Shown here piece after piece: positions 28,224 through 36,721 of a DNA stretch of 64,000 nt. The notes beneath the pieces are model-generated. The model ran no database searches, was not told where the DNA came from, and saw nothing but the letters and a program-made list of their open reading frames with translations. Source of the stretch: JABCPH02 sp963524305 (GTDB lineage: Bacteria; Fusobacteriota; Fusobacteriia; Fusobacteriales; Leptotrichiaceae); the NCBI GenBank assembly GCA_963524305.1, contig CAURGH010000007.1, forward strand, positions 26,901-90,900, in the 5' to 3' direction. The position numbers were made by a program, and so were the translations under genes. How positions within the stretch are numbered: the first letter of the stretch is position 1; each line of letters starts with the position of its first letter.

Positions 28224-28254
28224 AACAGGGAATTTATTTCCCTGTTAATTTTTT
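28224..28254 (+). terminator. Rho-independent terminator after bamA
   Basis: AACAGGGAA (28224-28232) pairs with TTCCCTGTT (28238-28246) in a perfect 9-bp stem with a 5-base loop, followed by AATTTTTT. Confidence 0.85.
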
Positions 28255-28266
28255 AACAAAAAGATA

Positions 28267-28305
28267 GCAAGAAGTCTCCGACTTCTACAAGTGGGAGATG
28301 AATTG
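28267..28305. repeat. IS605-type right-end-like hairpin upstream of tnpB
   Basis: CAAGAAG, then a stem TCTCCGACTT / AAGTGGGAGA with one mismatch, then ATGAATTGC. The same plan occurs at the right end of the element (29620-29655: CAAGAAG, CTCCCG/CGGGAG stem, TAGTTCAC). It may be the left end of the present element or the relic right end of an older one. Confidence 0.55.
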
Positions 28306-28323
28306 CTTTTTTTGTAAAAAAAA

Positions 28324-28352
28324 TTGAAAAAAGGACATATCCATGATACAAT
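28324..28352 (+). promoter_or_regulatory. Promoter of the solo tnpB
   Basis: TTGAAA (28324-28329), a 17-base spacer and TACAAT (28347-28352), close to the vegetative consensus, lie 95 bases before the tnpB start. Confidence 0.6.
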
Positions 28353-28446
28353 TTTTATATAAAATATCAAAGAAAAATCATTAATAATAAAATTTCTAAA
28401 AAAATAATTAAAAATAATATTCAAAATCAAAAGGAGGTGTAATTTC

Positions 28447-29544
28447 ATGAAATATAATTTAGCATTCAGATACAGAATTTATCCAAATAAAGAGCAGGAA
28501 TTGTTGATAAACAAGACTTTTGGATGTGTTCGTTTTGTTTACAATACGATTTTGTATGCTGCGAATAAATTTTATGAAGAAACTGGGAAAAATAAAATAA
28601 TTACACCTGCCAGTTTGAAAAGTGAAAATCAATTTTTAAAAGAAGTAGACAGTTTGGCACTTTCAAATGCTCAATTGAATGTAAAACTATCGTTTACGAA
28701 TTTTTTTCAGAAGAGGACAAAGTTTCCAAGGTTCAAATCTAAAAAGAATAGTGCTAAAAGTTATACGACAAATTGTGTGAGTAATTCGATACGAATAGAG
28801 GAAAACAAATATTTGGTTTTGCCAAAATTGAAAAAAGTTAAATTAAAATATCATAGAGAAATACCGAAGGATTACAAGATAAAGTCAGTAACACTAACAA
28901 ACAGTAATGGAAATTACTATGTTTCTGTTTTGACAGAATTTGAAACAGAAATTCAAAAAATACCAAGTAATGATAAAGTAATTGGACTTGATTTTTCAAT
29001 GTCTGAATTATTTGTCAGTTCTGAAAACCAAAGGGCTGATTATCCAAAATATTTTAGGATGTTGGAGAAAAAATTAAAAAAATTACAAAAATCATTATCA
29101 AGAAAAGTAAAATTTTCTAAAAATTGGTATAAGCAAAAAGAAAAAATATCAAGATTACATGAGTATATTAAAAATTGTCGAAGAGATTTTTTGCATAAAT
29201 TATCAAAAAAATTGTCTGAAGCATATAATGCTGTAGTTGTTGAGGATTTGAATATGAAAGGGATGAGCCAGGCATTAAATTTTGGGAAAAGTGTAGGAGA
29301 TAATGGATGGGGAATGTTTTTGAGGATGCTTGAGTATAAGTTGATGTTTTTAGGAAAACAATTTTTAAAAATAGATAAGTGGTTTCCGTCATCGAAAACT
29401 TGCAGTAAATGTGGAAATATTAAAGAGGAGCTGAAATTATCAGAAAGAAGTTATAAATGTGAGTGCTGTGGGATTGAAATTGATAGAGATTACAATGCGG
29501 CATTGAATATAAAAAACATTGGAAAAGAAATGTTGAAATATTAG
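28447..29544 (+). CDS. tnpB: TnpB RNA-guided nuclease (IS605 OrfB type)
   Basis: Complete 365-residue TnpB, not closely similar to the one in rel. Its RuvC residues are present: Asp182 in VIGLDFSM, Glu266 in VVVEDLNMKGM and the Asp of DRDYNAAL (346-348). The zinc ribbon reads TCSKCGN and CECCG, and the N-terminus YRIYPNKEQELLINKTFGC is typical. The protein would be loaded with the RNA encoded just downstream. An AAAGGAGG ribosome binding site precedes ATG 28447. All catalytic residues are intact, so it may be active. Confidence 0.92.
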   Translation: MKYNLAFRYRIYPNKEQELLINKTFGCVRFVYNTILYAANKFYEETGKNKIITPASLKSENQFLKEVDSLALSNAQLNVKLSFTNFFQKRTKFPRFKSKKNSAKSYTTNCVSNSIRIEENKYLVLPKLKKVKLKYHREIPKDYKIKSVTLTNSNGNYYVSVLTEFETEIQKIPSNDKVIGLDFSMSELFVSSENQRADYPKYFRMLEKKLKKLQKSLSRKVKFSKNWYKQKEKISRLHEYIKNCRRDFLHKLSKKLSEAYNAVVVEDLNMKGMSQALNFGKSVGDNGWGMFLRMLEYKLMFLGKQFLKIDKWFPSSKTCSKCGNIKEELKLSERSYKCECCGIEIDRDYNAALNIKNIGKEMLKY

Positions 29545-29655
29545 GAAATAAAAAAACAGGGCAGGGACTGCCCGAAGAGCTTGGTAAATATATTTGGCTA
29601 ACAGAAGCAGATACTTCCCAAGAAGCTCCCGTTTCTAAAAGCGGGAGTAGTTCAC
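29545..29655 (+). ncRNA. Predicted guide (omega) RNA and right end of the solo TnpB element
   Basis: Directly after the tnpB stop a tight hairpin GGGCAG-GGA-CTGCCC (29559-29573) appears, then a 50-base segment and the terminal stem CTCCCG/CGGGAG (29626-29647) ending TAGTTCAC. This matches the usual layout of TnpB guide RNA scaffolds, with the guide starting at AATAAAG (29656). Assigned by layout; the fold and its processing are not tested. Confidence 0.65.
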
Positions 29656-29773
29656 AATAAAGTTTTTTATGAGAAATTTAAAATCAAAAATTTGGTATAA
29701 AAAAGTAAATTTTATTTAGTAATTTTTTATGATTAATAAATAGTGATTAACAGACAAGAAAAGAGGGATACAC

Positions 29774-30784
29774 ATGTATAATATAAAAGAAGTTGCACAA
29801 TTAATTAGTGGAAAAATAGTTGGAAATGAAAATTTGATTTTTAAAAGATTAGCTCCATTTTTTTATGCGACAGAAGATGAGTTGACTTTTGCAGCAGATG
29901 AAAAAATGTTGAAAAACATTGATAAATGTACTGCTGGTGCAATAATTGTTCCACCGTTGGAAAATTTGCCGAAGGATAGAACGTATATTGTGGTTGAAAA
30001 AAATCCGAGAGAATTGATGCCAATTTTGCTTAACTTTTTTAAACCGAAAGTGAAACCGTTTGAAAAACCGATAGAAGATTCGGCAATAATTGATGAAACG
30101 GCTAATGTTTCAAAAATTAACACATATATTGGACATAATGTAAAAATCGGGAAAAATGTTGTAATTTATCCAAATGTTTCAATTTTTGAAGGAACAGAAA
30201 TTGGAGATGGGACAATTGTTTACTCGAATGTTACGATTAGAGAGTTTTCTAAGATTGGGAAAAAATGTATTTTTCAGCCAGGTGCAGTTATTGGGTCTGA
30301 TGGATTTGGATATATAAAAGTGAAAGGTAATAATGTGAAAATTGAGCAAATCGGACATGTTATCTTGGAAGATGAAGTGGAAATTGGAGCAAATACTTGC
30401 GTTGATAGAGGAGCAATTGGAGATACGATTATAAAAAAAGGTACGAAAATTGATAATTTGGTTCATATTGCTCATAATGATGTGATTGGTTCTAATTGCT
30501 TTATTATCGCACAAGTGGGAATTTCTGGAAGCGTGGAAGTTGGAGATAATACTACGCTTGCAGGACAAGTTGGAGTGGCTGGACACTTAAAAATTGGAAA
30601 TAATGTTGTAATTGCTGCAAAATCAGGTGTTACAAATGATGTTCCTGATGGAAAACAAATGTCTGGATATCCTTTGAGAGATCATATGGACGATTTGAGA
30701 GTGAAAATGTCGATGGGAAAAGTTCCTGAATTATTAAAAACTGTAAGAAAATTGAAAAAGGAAATTGAAGAATTGAAAAAATAA
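29774..30784 (+). CDS. lpxD: UDP-3-O-acylglucosamine N-acyltransferase
   Basis: LpxD adds the second acyl chain in lipid A synthesis in the cytoplasm. The N-terminal uridine-binding domain (residues 1-95) is followed by a long left-handed beta-helix of hexapeptide repeats (IGHNVKIGKNVVIYPNVSI...). The catalytic region is HIAHNDVIG with His231 and His234, and GSDGFGY is conserved. The C-terminal helix is MGKVPELLKTVRKLKKEIEEL. At 336 residues it is a normal size. Its presence implies a lipopolysaccharide outer membrane. It stands after bamA, a common order once the TnpB insertion is ignored. Confidence 0.95.
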   Translation: MYNIKEVAQLISGKIVGNENLIFKRLAPFFYATEDELTFAADEKMLKNIDKCTAGAIIVPPLENLPKDRTYIVVEKNPRELMPILLNFFKPKVKPFEKPIEDSAIIDETANVSKINTYIGHNVKIGKNVVIYPNVSIFEGTEIGDGTIVYSNVTIREFSKIGKKCIFQPGAVIGSDGFGYIKVKGNNVKIEQIGHVILEDEVEIGANTCVDRGAIGDTIIKKGTKIDNLVHIAHNDVIGSNCFIIAQVGISGSVEVGDNTTLAGQVGVAGHLKIGNNVVIAAKSGVTNDVPDGKQMSGYPLRDHMDDLRVKMSMGKVPELLKTVRKLKKEIEELKK

Positions 30785-30823
30785 AATTAGTAATTACTTT
30801 AATAAGAAAAATTTGTATTCCTA

Positions 30824-30852
30824 TTGTAAAAAATAATATTTTATGCTAAAAT
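30824..30852 (+). promoter_or_regulatory. Promoter of the lipoprotein gene
   Basis: TTGTAA, a 17-base spacer and TAAAAT lie 87 bases upstream of the lipoprotein start. Confidence 0.5.
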
Positions 30853-30938
30853 AAATTATTATAAGAATCAAATGATTACATAAAAATATAAGATATTAAT
30901 AAATTAATTAAAATTTAAATAAAAGATAGGAGTGCGGT

Positions 30939-31613
30939 ATGAAAAAAATATTATTAGGAATGTTATTGCTAATTTTCGCAGTTAGTTGTAGTCAAAAACC
31001 AGAATCAACAGTTTCAAAATTTATTGATGGTATTAAACGTCAAAAAATTGAAGAAACGTATAAAAAATATGCGTTAGACAATAAATCAGAAAATGATTTA
31101 AAATTAGAATACAACAACAAATTTCAACAATTATTTTTTGAAACATTATTCAAAAATATAGATTATAAAATTGAGAAAGTACATAAACAAGATGATGAAA
31201 CATCAATTGTTACAGTATCTGTAGAAAATGTAGATGTTGAAAAAGTATTTTTGAAAGTTTATAAAAATATGTTAGATAGCACATTTTCTAGCGGAAATGC
31301 TAAATCTGTAGAAGACAGTTTCAAAGAAGAATTGGAATCTAAAGATGTTCCAAAATCAAAAAATGAAACACAATTTATTGTTAAGAAAACAAGCAATGGT
31401 TACAAAATTGATGTAACAGCAGAAAATATCGATGTATTATTAGGAAAATTCAATACGACATTTAGAAATTTGAATAAATTAGGAGAAAATGATTCACAAC
31501 AATCATCAACTGAACCAAATTCAAGCAACGCTCAATTGCCAAAATCTGGTCCAAATGTAGCTCCGACTCAAGTTTCTCCAAATGGTGAAATAAGCGGTAT
31601 AACAAAAAAATAA
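30939..31613 (+). CDS. Putative lipoprotein of unknown function
   Basis: A 224-residue secreted protein. The signal MKKILLGMLLLIFAVSC ends in a lipobox with Cys17 as the lipid anchor. The mature part starts with a helix (STVSKFIDGIKRQKIEETYKKY) and an NTF2/DUF4878-like pattern with KIEKVHKQDDETSIVTVSVENVDV, followed by a Ser/Pro/Asn-rich tail. Two other secreted proteins at 36722 and 37441 show a loosely similar central strand pair. No enzyme motif was seen. It has its own promoter and terminator and is a single-gene unit. Confidence 0.7.
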   Translation: MKKILLGMLLLIFAVSCSQKPESTVSKFIDGIKRQKIEETYKKYALDNKSENDLKLEYNNKFQQLFFETLFKNIDYKIEKVHKQDDETSIVTVSVENVDVEKVFLKVYKNMLDSTFSSGNAKSVEDSFKEELESKDVPKSKNETQFIVKKTSNGYKIDVTAENIDVLLGKFNTTFRNLNKLGENDSQQSSTEPNSSNAQLPKSGPNVAPTQVSPNGEISGITKK

Positions 31614-31621
31614 ATTCAATT

Positions 31622-31656
31622 AACTGTCTTGTAAAATTTGCAAGGCAGTTTTTTTA
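31622..31656 (+). terminator. Terminator after the lipoprotein gene
   Basis: AACTGTCTTG (31622-31631) and CAAGGCAGTT (31641-31650) form a 10-bp stem with a wobble pair, followed by T residues. Confidence 0.85.
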
Positions 31657-31685
31657 TGCAAAAAAAGGAATTAATAAAAAAAGAC

Positions 31686-31714
31686 TTTTTTATTTTTCTC
31701 GAATATTGTATAAT
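31686..31714 (+). promoter_or_regulatory. Promoter of hslO
   Basis: A perfect TATAAT box (31709-31714) lies 54 bases before the hslO start; the -35 region 17 bases upstream is only TTTTTT. Confidence 0.5.
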
Positions 31715-31768
31715 AAATTATGTTTTAAAAGTGAAAAAGAAAAAATTATAGAAAGAAAAGGTAAGATA

Positions 31769-32707
31769 ATGGAAAAAAAGTCAAGAATAATAAGAGGAAC
31801 GAGTAAATGTGCACGTTTTTTCGTTTGTGATACGACAGAGTTAGTTAAAGAAGCTAAAAAAATTCACGATTTGGATCCAATACCAGCGAGAATTTTTGGA
31901 GAATTATTGACAGCGACTGTGATGATGGGAAAAGATTTAAAAGGAGAAAATGATTTAATTACTGTAAAAATAAATGGAGATGGACCGTTTGGAAATATGT
32001 TAGCGACTTCAGGGAAAAATGGAGAGGTAAAAGGATATGTAAGCGGAAATCCATCTGAAGATATTTTTAAAATAATAGACGAAAATGGGAATTTCATAAC
32101 TGATGAAAATGGAAAAATCAGATTTATCGGTGAAGGAACATTACAAGTAATAAAAGATATTGGATTGAAAGATCCGTTTTCTGGCGTAATAAAATTAGAA
32201 AGTGAGGAAATCGCTGACAATATAGCATACTATTTCTTGCTTTCGGAACAAATAAAATCAGTGGTAGCCTTAGGCGTTCAAATAGATGAAAATGGTGAAA
32301 TTCAAAAAGTTGGTGGATATATGGTTCAGTTACTTCCAGGAGTAGAAGATGGATTTATTGATAAATTGGAAGATAAATTAAGACAAATTAGAAGTATTAC
32401 TGAATTATTAAACGGTGGAATGAGCTTGGAGCAAATTGTAGAATTGTTGTACGAGGATATTACGGTTTTTGAAGAGGAAACTGATGTTGACGGAGCACAT
32501 AAAAAAACTTATGTGGAAGATTATGAAATTTTGGAAGAAAGTGATATTGAGTACAAATGTAATTGTTCAAAAGAAAAATATTTGTCAGCAGTGAAAACAC
32601 TTGGAGATGAACAAATTAACGAGATTTTGGAAGAAGAAGGAAAAATTCAAGTGGAATGTCATTTTTGTAGAAAAAAATATGAATTTACAAAAGAGGATTT
32701 TGAATAA
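31769..32707 (+). CDS. hslO: Redox-regulated chaperone Hsp33
   Basis: Hsp33 is a cytoplasmic holdase switched on by oxidation of four zinc-binding cysteines. These are visible in the C-terminal part as CNCSK and CHFCRKK. The N-terminal domain begins RIIRGTSKCARFFVCDTTELVKEA and contains LPGVEDGFIDKLEDKL. The frame is open upstream to 31706, but ATG 31769 has an AAAAGG site, follows the TATAAT box and gives the usual start and length (312 residues). Confidence 0.93.
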   Translation: MEKKSRIIRGTSKCARFFVCDTTELVKEAKKIHDLDPIPARIFGELLTATVMMGKDLKGENDLITVKINGDGPFGNMLATSGKNGEVKGYVSGNPSEDIFKIIDENGNFITDENGKIRFIGEGTLQVIKDIGLKDPFSGVIKLESEEIADNIAYYFLLSEQIKSVVALGVQIDENGEIQKVGGYMVQLLPGVEDGFIDKLEDKLRQIRSITELLNGGMSLEQIVELLYEDITVFEEETDVDGAHKKTYVEDYEILEESDIEYKCNCSKEKYLSAVKTLGDEQINEILEEEGKIQVECHFCRKKYEFTKEDFE

Positions 32708-32797
32708 AATTAATTTTTGAGAAAAATAAAAAGTTGTGAGTTATTTTGAAATGATAAAAAATAAATAAAATTATAAACTAATAAGGAGATGAAAAAA

Positions 32798-33724
32798 ATG
32801 TCAAAATTAAGAGTAGGTGTAATACGTGGGGGAGTTTCGACTGAAAGAGAAGTGTCGTTAAAAACAGGAAGTGAAATTGTAGCAAATTTAAATAGAGATA
32901 AATATGAAGTTTTTGATATTGTAATTGATACTGAAAAGGAAGTTTATGAAAAAATAAAAGACTTGAATCTAGATTTTGCTTACATTGCTTTACACGGTGT
33001 GTTTGGAGAAGATGGAAGAGTACAAGCAATTTTACAAAGTTTTGGAATCGCTTACAGTGGGCCTGGAGTAATGTCAAGTGCAGTTTGTATGGATAAGGAA
33101 TTTTCAAAAAGAATTGTGTCTGAATACGGAGTTAGAATTGCAAAATGGAAAAGTGTTCGTGTAGGAGAAACAGTTGATTTTGAAACAGTAAAAAAAGAAC
33201 TAGGAGATCATCTTATAGTAAAACCAAATAATGGTGGTTCAAGTATTGGAGTAAGTTTTGTGGAAACTGAAGAAGAATTGAAAAAAGGATTAGAACTTGT
33301 ATTTGGAATGGATAAAGAGGCTTTAATTGAAGAAGTATTACATGGAGTGGAAATAAGTGTGCCAGTAATTGGTGGAAAAGTTTTCCCAACAATAAGAATC
33401 GAAGCTCTTGCTGGAGATTACTTTGACTATGAATCAAAATATGCAAAAGGTGGAGCAAAAGAATACGTGTTTGAATTCCCAGAAAAAGTACAAGCTGAAA
33501 TTAACAAATTTGCACAAGATAGCTATTATGGATTAAAATGTGAAGGATTCGCAAGAATTGACTTTATGGTAGTAAACGAAGAAACACCATATTTCATGGA
33601 AGTAAACACATCACCAGGAATGACAGCTGCAAGTTTATTGCCAAAAAGTACAGCTTCAAAAGGATATAGCTACTCAGAAACATTAGATTTATTAATTGAA
33701 TCTTCATTAAAAGTAGAAAGATAA
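32798..33724 (+). CDS. ddl: D-alanine--D-alanine ligase
   Basis: Ddl makes the D-Ala-D-Ala end of peptidoglycan precursors with ATP. The protein begins with RVGVIRGGVSTEREVSLKTG, followed by ALHGVFGEDGRVQAIL, an ATP-grasp core (VKPNNGGSSIGVS) and EVNTSPGMTAASLLPK; Ser replaces the more usual Leu in the NTLPGMT block. ATG 32798 is chosen over 32789 because AAGGAG touches the latter but is 9 bases from the former. The length is 308 residues. Confidence 0.93.
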   Translation: MSKLRVGVIRGGVSTEREVSLKTGSEIVANLNRDKYEVFDIVIDTEKEVYEKIKDLNLDFAYIALHGVFGEDGRVQAILQSFGIAYSGPGVMSSAVCMDKEFSKRIVSEYGVRIAKWKSVRVGETVDFETVKKELGDHLIVKPNNGGSSIGVSFVETEEELKKGLELVFGMDKEALIEEVLHGVEISVPVIGGKVFPTIRIEALAGDYFDYESKYAKGGAKEYVFEFPEKVQAEINKFAQDSYYGLKCEGFARIDFMVVNEETPYFMEVNTSPGMTAASLLPKSTASKGYSYSETLDLLIESSLKVER

Positions 33725-33752
33725 ACTAATATATCAAAATATGGAGGAAAAT

Positions 33753-34232
33753 ATGGAAAGAATAGCAAGTTTTACAGTAGATCATAAAAAATTAAACAGA
33801 GGAATTTATGTGTCAAGAATTGACGAAATTAACGGGAATTACATCACAACTTTTGATGTGAGAATGAAGCTGCCAAATAGAGAACCAGTTATAAATATTG
33901 CAGAACTTCACACAATGGAACATTTAGGAGCAACATTTTTAAGAAATCATCCAACTTGGAAAGATGAAGTTGTATATTTTGGACCAATGGGTTGCAGAAC
34001 AGGATTTTATGTAATTTTGAAAGGAAAATTAGAATCAAAGGACATCATTGACTTAATGAAAGAACTTTACAAATTTATGGCAGAATTTAAAGGAGAAATC
34101 CCAGGAGCAACTGCAATCGAATGTGGAAACTATTTAGATCAAAACTTGGCAATGGCTAATTTTGAATCGAAAAGATTTTTGGAAGAAACTTTGGAGAATT
34201 TGACAGAAGCGAATTTGGTTTATCCTGAATAG
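33753..34232 (+). CDS. luxS: S-ribosylhomocysteine lyase, autoinducer-2 synthase
   Basis: LuxS cleaves S-ribosylhomocysteine to homocysteine and the precursor of autoinducer-2. The metal site HTMEH (His53, Glu56, His57) and Cys81 in FGPMGCRTGFYV are intact, and the start (SFTVDHKKLNRGIYVSR) is typical. ATG 33753 is preferred to 33741, because the GGAGG motif falls between them. The length is 159 residues. It stands alone after ddl; the methyl-cycle partner genes are not in the window. Confidence 0.95.
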   Translation: MERIASFTVDHKKLNRGIYVSRIDEINGNYITTFDVRMKLPNREPVINIAELHTMEHLGATFLRNHPTWKDEVVYFGPMGCRTGFYVILKGKLESKDIIDLMKELYKFMAEFKGEIPGATAIECGNYLDQNLAMANFESKRFLEETLENLTEANLVYPE

Positions 34233-34397
34233 AATATAAACATTTGGATGTGTTCTAAAATATATTGAATAATTTATTTGATAGTTTTTAGGCATATCTT
34301 ATGTTGCATAATAGATTATTATAAATTTTTATCTTAGCAAGAGTCAATACTTCTTATTTAGAGAGTAAATAAAATTAAAAAAAAATCAAATTGTAAA

Positions 34398-34679
34398 TTG
34401 GTTATTTTGAAGGGGTGGGATAGTGAATTGAATAAAGTTTATAAGTTATTAATGAAGAAATTATCAAAAAGTGGGCAGATAAAACTTATAAATGAAGAAA
34501 AATTATGGATAAAAAGTAGAGATAATAAGGCAAAAGAAATAGCCAATGAATTTTGTGGAACTGTAAATGGAGAAAGACTTTGTGGAACTGGTTATGGTTT
34601 GGCGTACACTCAATCATTAGTAGAATCAACTAAAGATAGAGCGATTGAGTTATCAAAAAGATATGAAAAATTGAAATAA
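34398..34679 (+). pseudogene. Truncated LprI/DUF1311-like protein
   Basis: The 93-residue frame starts at a TTG and contains the second half of a LprI-type domain: SELNKVYKLLMKKLSKSGQ, then EEKLWIKSRDNKAKE and TKDRAIELSKRYEKL. The normal signal peptide and first cysteine motif are missing, and upstream the frame is closed by a TAG at 34359. No clear ribosome binding site was seen. It therefore looks like the 3' remnant of a periplasmic protein gene, left at the edge of the accessory block. A short functional cytoplasmic version cannot be excluded. Confidence 0.5.
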
Positions 34680-34704
34680 ATAGGAAAAAATGAGGAGAGA
34701 AGTA

Positions 34705-36498
34705 ATGGATAGTAATTTTAAGAAACAAATTGAAGAAGACATAGAAAGATACCAAGAGAATTTATATTATATTGACAATATAAAAAAAGATGAATGGGCA
34801 TTTAATTATTGGGTATTAGATAAACTTTTTTATGAAGAAGAAGAACTGATTGAAAGTAAAATAATAGATTACAATGATATGGGAATAGATGCTTATGAAT
34901 TTTATGAAGATACAAAAGAACTTTTTTTAATACAAAATAAATATTATTCAGAAAATGCTAAACTGGATACAAATTATATAAAAAATGATTTTTTATTAAG
35001 AGGAGTTACAGCTTTGGAAAGAGGAACGTATAACCGATCAGAAGAGTTACAAGGAATATTCAATAAATATAAAAATGATCCCAAATTTACAGTATACTTA
35101 GAATTGTATATAACAAATGATTTAGAATCAAAAGAAATTGAAGAGTGTATAAAGGAATTTAATAAAAAAAATCCTAAATATATTGCTAAAATATATTATT
35201 TAAAGGATATAAAAGAAAAATATTACGGAGAAGGTGAGCAAAACAGAAAGCAACTAAAAGTACGAATTGATACTGTAAATAGAGGTACAGTATTAAATAT
35301 AAACACAGAAGCATATAATTTAAAAAATATTATAGATGCAAAATACGTATTAACACCTGTTTCAACTATATTTGAAATATATAAAAAATCTAAAAAAGAG
35401 GGATACCCAATATTCGATAAAAATATAAGAGAGTATTTAGGAAATAGAGGAATTAATAAACAAATTTATCAAACACTTTTAAATAAAGAAGATAGAAATA
35501 ATTTCTTTTATTATAACAATGGAATAACAATAATTTGTGATAAAATAAATAAAATTAAATCAGTAAAGAATACTAAAAATGATAAATTTTCGCCAAGTAT
35601 AGAAATAGAAAATCCACAAATAGTAAATGGATGTCAAACAGTAAATTCAATATACGAAGCTTTAAAAAATAGTGATGAAACAAAAGTTGAGAAAGAGTAT
35701 GAAGATACATTTGTAATGGTAAAAATTTTAGAAATTGATAGAAATAACAATGAAGAAGAAGAATTGTATAATAATATTGTGAAGTATAATAATTCACAAA
35801 ATTCTATTAATGAAAAAAATTTTGTAGCAAATAATAAATTATTTGAAAGATTGCAAGGTGAGTTTGAAGATAAAGGATTTTTACTTTTAATTAAACAAAG
35901 TGACAAACAGAAATTTAAAGACAAGTATAAATCAATTTCGGGATTAAAGAAATTAAATGATCAAAATATCAAAAAATTTAAATTGAAAGAGATAAAAAAA
36001 TTGGCAGATATGCATATTGATTTGGATAAATTGTTGCAAGTAATAAATGCTTTTGTAGAAGGTGGTTATATTGCGTATACTAAAAAAGGAAATATGTTGA
36101 AATTAGATACACCAGAGTATAATAGAGCTGTAGAATTTATGCAAAAAGTAACGAATGATGTTATATTGAATTTATATTTACTATATAAAAAATTAGAGGA
36201 AGAAAAAAAAGAAGATGAAAACCGTAGAACACCAATTTCATATTATGCAATAGATTGTTTTGCTAAATTTGAATGTGGAGATAGAGATAGTAATAAAATA
36301 AAAGAAAATTTAAATAATGCTTCTAAAATAGAAAAATTAATAAAATTATCAAAACTCACAAGTAAAAATTATATAAGAGATTATAAAGAAAAATATGAAA
36401 TAGAATATAATATGATGATAAAAAAACAAATTGATTATGATATGATTTCGAAAGGAAGAGAACAAGCAAGTGATGCATTGGAAACGTTAGGAGTATAA
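34705..36498 (+). CDS. AIPR-type abortive-infection phage resistance protein
   Basis: A 597-residue protein matching the AIPR family, known from plasmid-borne abortive phage resistance. The core motifs are FFYYNNGITIICDKI and NPQIVNGCQT (residues 303-312). The N-terminus has a nuclease-like pattern: Asp62 in MGIDAYE and Gln77-x-Lys79 in FLIQNKYY, like the D...QxK site of Mrr-type PD-(D/E)XK enzymes. It probably acts in the cytoplasm on nucleic acid, but no target is known. ATG 34705 follows GAGGAG; the frame is open to 34690. It is more AT-rich than its neighbours and sits in an accessory block between luxS and tatD. Confidence 0.82.
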   Translation: MDSNFKKQIEEDIERYQENLYYIDNIKKDEWAFNYWVLDKLFYEEEELIESKIIDYNDMGIDAYEFYEDTKELFLIQNKYYSENAKLDTNYIKNDFLLRGVTALERGTYNRSEELQGIFNKYKNDPKFTVYLELYITNDLESKEIEECIKEFNKKNPKYIAKIYYLKDIKEKYYGEGEQNRKQLKVRIDTVNRGTVLNINTEAYNLKNIIDAKYVLTPVSTIFEIYKKSKKEGYPIFDKNIREYLGNRGINKQIYQTLLNKEDRNNFFYYNNGITIICDKINKIKSVKNTKNDKFSPSIEIENPQIVNGCQTVNSIYEALKNSDETKVEKEYEDTFVMVKILEIDRNNNEEEELYNNIVKYNNSQNSINEKNFVANNKLFERLQGEFEDKGFLLLIKQSDKQKFKDKYKSISGLKKLNDQNIKKFKLKEIKKLADMHIDLDKLLQVINAFVEGGYIAYTKKGNMLKLDTPEYNRAVEFMQKVTNDVILNLYLLYKKLEEEKKEDENRRTPISYYAIDCFAKFECGDRDSNKIKENLNNASKIEKLIKLSKLTSKNYIRDYKEKYEIEYNMMIKKQIDYDMISKGREQASDALETLGV

Positions 36499-36601
36499 AA
36501 ATTATAGTTGATAAACTCTTTTGAAGTTTTATAGAATAATTTTGATGAATAATAGAGAAAGGATAAATTGTTTTAAATTTTAAAATAATTTATTTTAGAA
36601 A

Positions 36602-36680
36602 ATGGCAAAAATAATAGACACACATACACACATTTACGACGAGTAACTTGCAGAAGATTTTGATGTGGAATTGAAGTTGA
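36602..36680 (+). pseudogene. 5' fragment of tatD with a nonsense mutation
   Basis: The first 64 bases copy the start of the intact tatD at 38125 with only two differences. The first 14 codons are identical; codon 15 is CAA (Gln) in tatD and TAA (stop) here. After base 64 the copies diverge, with what looks like a 6-base deletion, and by about 36680 similarity is lost. It is a partial duplication and not expressed as protein. Confidence 0.85.
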
Positions 36681-36721
36681 ATAAAATTTAATTTAAAAAT
36701 TTAATATAAAAAAGGAGATTT

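Larger units (their letters stand above)
28264..29655 (+). mobile_element. IS200/IS605-type element with tnpB only
   Basis: A complete tnpB with its own promoter, flanked on the left by a hairpin and on the right by a guide-RNA-like region ending in a hairpin and TTCAC. No Y1-transposase gene is present, so movement would need TnpA in trans. It sits in the intergenic gap between the bamA terminator and lpxD and interrupts no gene. The left border is uncertain (28264 or between 28306 and 28323); the right border follows the family pattern. Confidence 0.72.

Noticed and set aside
30179..30586. Minus-strand frame of 135 codons opposite lpxD
   Set aside because: It mirrors the hexapeptide repeats of LpxD and has no start signal or recognisable motif.
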